From: Aurantimonas coralicida
GTDB taxonomy: Bacteria > Pseudomonadota > Alphaproteobacteria > Rhizobiales > Rhizobiaceae
Reading direction: 5' to 3'
Length of the DNA stretch: 64,000 bases
Assembly (NCBI GenBank): GCA_011050685.1
Contig: DRFF01000189.1
Span: 1-64,000 of the forward strand
Part shown: in pieces, positions 60,805-64,000 of the stretch
How positions within the stretch are numbered: the stretch's first letter is position 1
Layout: every line of letters begins with the position of its first letter
Translations under genes and position numbers: made by a program
Notes under the pieces: generated by a model
What the model was told of the DNA's origin: nothing
The model's database searches: none
Seen by the model: the letters and a program-made list of their open reading frames with translations, nothing else

Positions 60805-61716
60805 ATGAGCGACGACAGTTTCTTCCGCGAGGTTAGCGACGAGCTTCGCCAGGACAAGGTCAAGGCCGTCTGGACGAAGTTCGGTATGTGGATCTTCGCC
60901 GCCGTCGTCCTCGCTGTCGCCATTACGGCCGGTGTCGTCGGCTGGGATCGTTACCGGACCGCGCAGGCCAATGCCTCCGGAGACTCATATCTCGCCGCGC
61001 TGGATCTGGCCCGGGATGGCAAACGGGACGAAGCCGTGGTGGCCCTCGAAGCGATCGCGGCGGACGGCTACGGAGCCTATCCCGACCTTGCCCGGATGAG
61101 CATCGGCGGCGTCCTGCATGAACAGGACAAACCCGATGAAGCCGTCGCCGCCTTCGACGGCGTGGCGAATGATTCCGGCGTGCCGCAGCCGATCCGCGAT
61201 ATGGCCGCCGTCCGGGCGGCCTACATTCTTGTCGACAGCGGTACGCTCGACGACGTCCGCAGCCGTGTCGAACGTCTGACCGGCGACAGCGAAGCGCTGC
61301 GCTTTCCGGCGCGCGAGGCGATTGCCCTGGCGGCCTGGAAGGCGGGGGATGGGGAAACCGCACGCCTGCTCTTCCAGCAACTCCTCGACGATGCCGGGGC
61401 GCCCAACGGTATTGCCGGGCGAGCGCGCATGATGCTCGAAGTGATCGCCGCCAGCGACCCGATGGCGGCCGCCGCAGCACCGGGCGAGCCCGCTGACACC
61501 GCGGCTCCGAGTGGAGAGGCTGCTGACACAGCGCCGGCACAATCGGCCACCGATTCCGGCGTGACAGACAGCCGGACAAGCCAGCCGGCGTCCGCCGATG
61601 CGCCCGAACCGGCGAGCGCCGCCGCGCCGGTGGACGAAACGAATTCGCAGGCCGCGCCGCCCTCGATGCCCTCGCAGGCGGTGAGCGAACCGGCGCCAGC
61701 AGCCGGCGCGAACTGA
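60805..61716 (+). CDS. YfgM-like TPR membrane protein
   Basis: This 303-residue protein has a short cytoplasmic N-terminus, one membrane span (about 27-48, MWIFAAVVLAVAITAGVVGW) and a periplasmic TPR-type domain (about 55-220: GDSYLAALDLARDGKRDEAVVALEAIAADG and later repeats). A low-complexity Ala/Pro/Ser/Glu tail of about 80 residues follows. E. coli YfgM aids periplasmic protein folding at the SecYEG translocon. In E. coli the order is yfgM-bamB-der; here der follows after 63 bases with no bamB between. Confidence 0.87.
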   Translation: MSDDSFFREVSDELRQDKVKAVWTKFGMWIFAAVVLAVAITAGVVGWDRYRTAQANASGDSYLAALDLARDGKRDEAVVALEAIAADGYGAYPDLARMSIGGVLHEQDKPDEAVAAFDGVANDSGVPQPIRDMAAVRAAYILVDSGTLDDVRSRVERLTGDSEALRFPAREAIALAAWKAGDGETARLLFQQLLDDAGAPNGIAGRARMMLEVIAASDPMAAAAAPGEPADTAAPSGEAADTAPAQSATDSGVTDSRTSQPASADAPEPASAAAPVDETNSQAAPPSMPSQAVSEPAPAAGAN

Positions 61717-61779
61717 TCCCAATCGGCGTCCGGCGAATCGTCGGGCGCCCCATCGCTCCGGAGGAGCGCGGAGACCGTC

Positions 61780-63198
61780 ATGGTCACCATCGCCATTATC
61801 GGCCGGCCGAATGTCGGCAAGTCGACCCTGTTCAACCGCCTCGTCGGCAAGCGGCTAGCGCTCGTCGACGACCGGCCAGGCGTCACCCGCGACCGGCGCT
61901 CCGGTGACGCGTCGCTGATGGACCTCGAGTTCGAGATCGTCGACACGGCGGGTCTGGAGGAAGCCGGGGCGGAGACACTGGAGGGGCGCATGCGCGCCCA
62001 GACGGAAGCGGCGATCGCGTCGGCGGACCTGTCGCTGTTCATGATCGACGCCAAAACCGGTCTCAATCCCCAAGATATCGCCTTCGCCGATCTGATGCGG
62101 CGGACCGCCGCAAAGGTCGTGCTGGTCGCCAACAAGGCCGAGGCGAAGGGCGCCGAGTCGGGCCTCATCGACGCCTATTCGCTCGGGCTCGGCGAGCCGA
62201 TCGGCATTTCGGCCGAGCACGGCGTCGGAATGGCGGAGCTTCGCGACGCCATCGTCGAGGCATTGGGCGACGCGGTCCTGGACTATGAGGACGACGACGA
62301 GGAAGAGAGCGCAGACGTTGAGAGCGAAGCGGCCTTCACGGATGATGCGGAGGAGCCGTCCTACGACGCGACCAAGCCGCTGCGAATTGCCATCGTCGGA
62401 CGGCCGAATGTCGGCAAGTCGACGCTGATCAACCGCTTCATCGGCGAGGATCGCATGCTGACCGGCCCTGAGGCCGGGATCACGCGCGATTCCATCTCGG
62501 TCGAGTGGGAATGGCGCGGGCGCAAGATCAAGCTGTTCGATACGGCCGGCCTTCGGCGCAAGGCGCGAATCCAGGAAAAACTCGAAAAGCTCTCCGTCGC
62601 CGACGCGCTCCGCGCGATCAAATTCGCCGAAGTCGTGGTGGTAGTGCTCGACGTGACCATCCCCTTCGAGCGCCAGGATCTATCGATCGTCGATCTCGTG
62701 GTGCGCGAGGGCCGGGCGCCGGTCATCGCCTTCAACAAATGGGACCTCGTGGAGGATCGGCAGGCCGTGCTCGCCGATCTGCGCGAGAAGACCGGCCGTC
62801 TCCTGCCGCAGGCGCGTGGCATCCGGGCGGTGACCGTGGCGGGTGAAACCGGCGAGGGGATCGACCGGCTGATGAGCGCGATCGCCGAGACACATGAAAT
62901 CTGGAACCGCCGCGTGTCGACCGCGAAACTGAATCAGTGGCTCGACCGGATGGTCGGTCACCATCCCCCTCCGGCGGTCGCGGGGCGGCGGGTGACAATT
63001 AAATATATGACTCAAGTCAAGTCGCGGCCACCGACCTTCATGTTGTCCACGACTCGTCCCGAAGCGCTTGGCACCGCTTACACGCGCTATCTTATCAATG
63101 GGTTACGCGACAGCTTCGGGCTTCTCGGCGTGCCGATCCGTCTCGGATTGCGCAAACCGGATAACCCTTACGCCGCAAAAGCGAAGCGGCGGTCATGA
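61780..63198 (+). CDS. der: Ribosome-assembly GTPase Der (EngA)
   Basis: This 472-residue GTPase has two tandem G domains: G1 [14 protein letters not shown] and DTAGLEEAG in the first; [24 protein letters not shown] and NKWD in the second; then the KH-like C-terminal domain ([24 protein letters not shown]). The acidic linker between the two G domains ([15 protein letters not shown]) is long. It acts in 50S subunit maturation. A GGAGGAGCG ribosome site lies upstream of the ATG. It is probably co-transcribed with the TPR gene. Confidence 0.97.
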   Translation: MVTIAIIGRPNVGKSTLFNRLVGKRLALVDDRPGVTRDRRSGDASLMDLEFEIVDTAGLEEAGAETLEGRMRAQTEAAIASADLSLFMIDAKTGLNPQDIAFADLMRRTAAKVVLVANKAEAKGAESGLIDAYSLGLGEPIGISAEHGVGMAELRDAIVEALGDAVLDYEDDDEEESADVESEAAFTDDAEEPSYDATKPLRIAIVGRPNVGKSTLINRFIGEDRMLTGPEAGITRDSISVEWEWRGRKIKLFDTAGLRRKARIQEKLEKLSVADALRAIKFAEVVVVVLDVTIPFERQDLSIVDLVVREGRAPVIAFNKWDLVEDRQAVLADLREKTGRLLPQARGIRAVTVAGETGEGIDRLMSAIAETHEIWNRRVSTAKLNQWLDRMVGHHPPPAVAGRRVTIKYMTQVKSRPPTFMLSTTRPEALGTAYTRYLINGLRDSFGLLGVPIRLGLRKPDNPYAAKAKRRS

Positions 63199-63213
63199 AA
63201 TCACCATCATCTG

Positions 63214-63234
63214 TTAACCAAGAAACAAGGTTAA
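63214..63234. repeat. TTAACC inverted repeat with 9-base spacer between der and the next gene
   Basis: TTAACC (63214-63219) and GGTTAA (63229-63234) are exact complements around AAGAAACAA. It lies 15 bases after der and 85 before the next start. There is no T-run, so it is more likely a protein-binding dyad than a terminator. The TTAA halves are spaced 13 bases apart, unlike the 7-base spacing of a CtrA box. Confidence 0.5.
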
Positions 63235-63318
63235 TGGGGGAAATTCGGTGGAAGTCCATCGATTGAAGACTGTTTTGGGGACGTAATGACGGCTGTTGAT
63301 TTGGTAGCAGGGGGACGC

Positions 63319-64000
63319 ATGCAACGCCGTTCGTCGAAACGCGCCGCACGCGCTATCGTCGTCGCGGCCGGCAGCTTCGCGACTCTCACCGCGTTTACCG
63401 GTCAACTCGCCTATCAGGATATGACCAGCCTGCTCGGCGGTTCCAGAGAAGCAAACCGCTGGCAGTCGTATTTTGTTCCATCGCCGGCGGGCTCGGTGGA
63501 AACCGCCAAGATCGCATTCGCCGATTCCGGCAAGAACAGCCGCCTGCCGGCCGGCAGCGGCGTCAAGGCCGGCAACGGCGACCTCTTCACCATCGACACG
63601 GTTCAGCTGGCGCTCGACACGCCCGACGAGAACCGGGTGGCGCGAGCAGAGAAGGGGCGCCGGGTCATTTCTCTCATGCCTGCCGCCGAACTGCCGCCGC
63701 GCGGCTTCTCCGCCGGCTCGATCCTGGAGCGGCAGTCGCTGCTCGGATCGCGGGTCACCGGCGGCCAGGAGCGAATTCGGAGCGCCTTCTCCAAGGTGAC
63801 GCAGTCCACCAAGGACGCGATGACCGTCGCCATGAATTTCCAGCTCAAGGGTCCGCCGACGATCAAGCCGGGCAAGGAGAGGGCGACCAACGACATGTTA
63901 ATGCTGGCTTCCCTGAAGCCTTCGGACGCCGCGACCGCCGCGCTCGGCTATGCACCTTCGGGACCGCAGTCGGGCCGCGCTTCCTCGCTGTTCGAGAAAA
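63319..64000 (+). CDS. Probable exported envelope protein, N-terminal part (cut by window end)
   Basis: The frame from the ATG at 63319 (GGGGGAC upstream) is open to the window end, 227 codons. It begins with a basic stretch (QRRSSKRAARA) and a hydrophobic segment (IVVAAGSFATLTAFTGQLA) that looks like a signal anchor. The visible remainder is a non-conserved, Ala/Ser/Gly-rich region with FTIDTVQLALDT and FSAGSILERQSLLGSR. Hyphomicrobiales often have an SleB-type cell-wall hydrolase with such an N-terminal region after der, so that is my best guess. The catalytic part would lie beyond the window. Confidence 0.6.
   Translation, partial: MQRRSSKRAARAIVVAAGSFATLTAFTGQLAYQDMTSLLGGSREANRWQSYFVPSPAGSVETAKIAFADSGKNSRLPAGSGVKAGNGDLFTIDTVQLALDTPDENRVARAEKGRRVISLMPAAELPPRGFSAGSILERQSLLGSRVTGGQERIRSAFSKVTQSTKDAMTVAMNFQLKGPPTIKPGKERATNDMLMLASLKPSDAATAALGYAPSGPQSGRASSLFEK

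Noticed and set aside
63214-63234. CtrA binding site between der and the next gene
   Set aside because: The TTAA halves are 13 bases apart, not 7, so the dyad does not fit the CtrA consensus.
1-64000. tRNA or rRNA genes, CRISPR arrays, insertion sequences, prophage or plasmid origin
   Set aside because: I looked for tRNA cloverleaf ends, regularly spaced repeats, transposase or integrase motifs and replication genes and found none. A tRNA scan and an IS search would settle this.

Overview
The window is high-G+C DNA from an alphaproteobacterium, most likely of the order Hyphomicrobiales (Rhizobiales). This rests on the gene families present: FDH3-type formate dehydrogenase with DUF3305, DUF3306, DUF6352 and DUF6494 partners, a DUF5076 protein, NnrU, an I78 inhibitor lipoprotein, and a TPR-Der pair. 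The genus cannot be told. I saw no rRNA, tRNA, CRISPR array, insertion sequence or phage gene.

Layout. (1) 1-3.4 kb: a cut-off LacI regulator beside a FrcABC/RbsABC-type sugar transporter whose promoter region carries a perfect 24-bp palindrome. (2) 3.7-10.8 kb: two large membrane hybrid histidine kinases and a lone receiver protein. (3) 11-12.7 kb: a DEAD-box RNA helicase. (4) 12.8-21.1 kb: a catabolic island with a beta-keto acid cleavage enzyme, a CRYL1-like dehydrogenase, a branched-chain-type transporter in which LivM, LivG and LivF are one polypeptide, a GntR regulator over a 24-bp near-palindrome, and an SDR dehydrogenase. (5) 21.3-47.7 kb: a molybdenum/tungsten and formate dehydrogenase island. 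(6) 47.9-50.4 kb: a universal stress protein behind an FNR/FixK-type box, followed by a phosphotransferase/P-loop protein. (7) 50.4-57.8 kb: a second branched-chain-type transporter operon ending in an acyl-CoA synthetase, plus a FadR-type regulator. (8) 57.8-64 kb: an I78 lipoprotein, an orphan glycine-betaine-type binding protein, MAPEG, NnrU, a YfgM-like TPR protein, Der, and the start of a probable envelope gene cut by the window end.

How the main island works together. Twelve same-strand genes (43.4 to 32.6 kb) run from a TorD-type chaperone and a small Tat-signal protein through FdoG, FdoH and FdoI to a periplasmic WD40-cytochrome c fusion, a 41-residue membrane protein, a trypsin-like protease, DUF6494, a degenerate biotin/lipoate-ligase-like protein, DUF6352 and a 99-residue membrane protein. 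The enzyme has cysteine, not selenocysteine, at the active site. Around it lie the cofactor genes: three MoeA-type proteins (one fused to a binding-protein-like domain), MobA, MobB, FdhD, TusA and an Mrp Fe-S carrier. The tungstate transporter TupBCA and an HTH/binding-protein-like regulator lie alongside. Together these suggest metal uptake, cofactor assembly, sulfuration, folding, Tat export and electron transfer to a c-type cytochrome for a periplasmic W- or Mo-dependent formate dehydrogenase.

A recurring pattern: all three transporter operons that begin with a binding-protein gene have a strong GC-rich stem-loop just after that gene and before the first permease gene.
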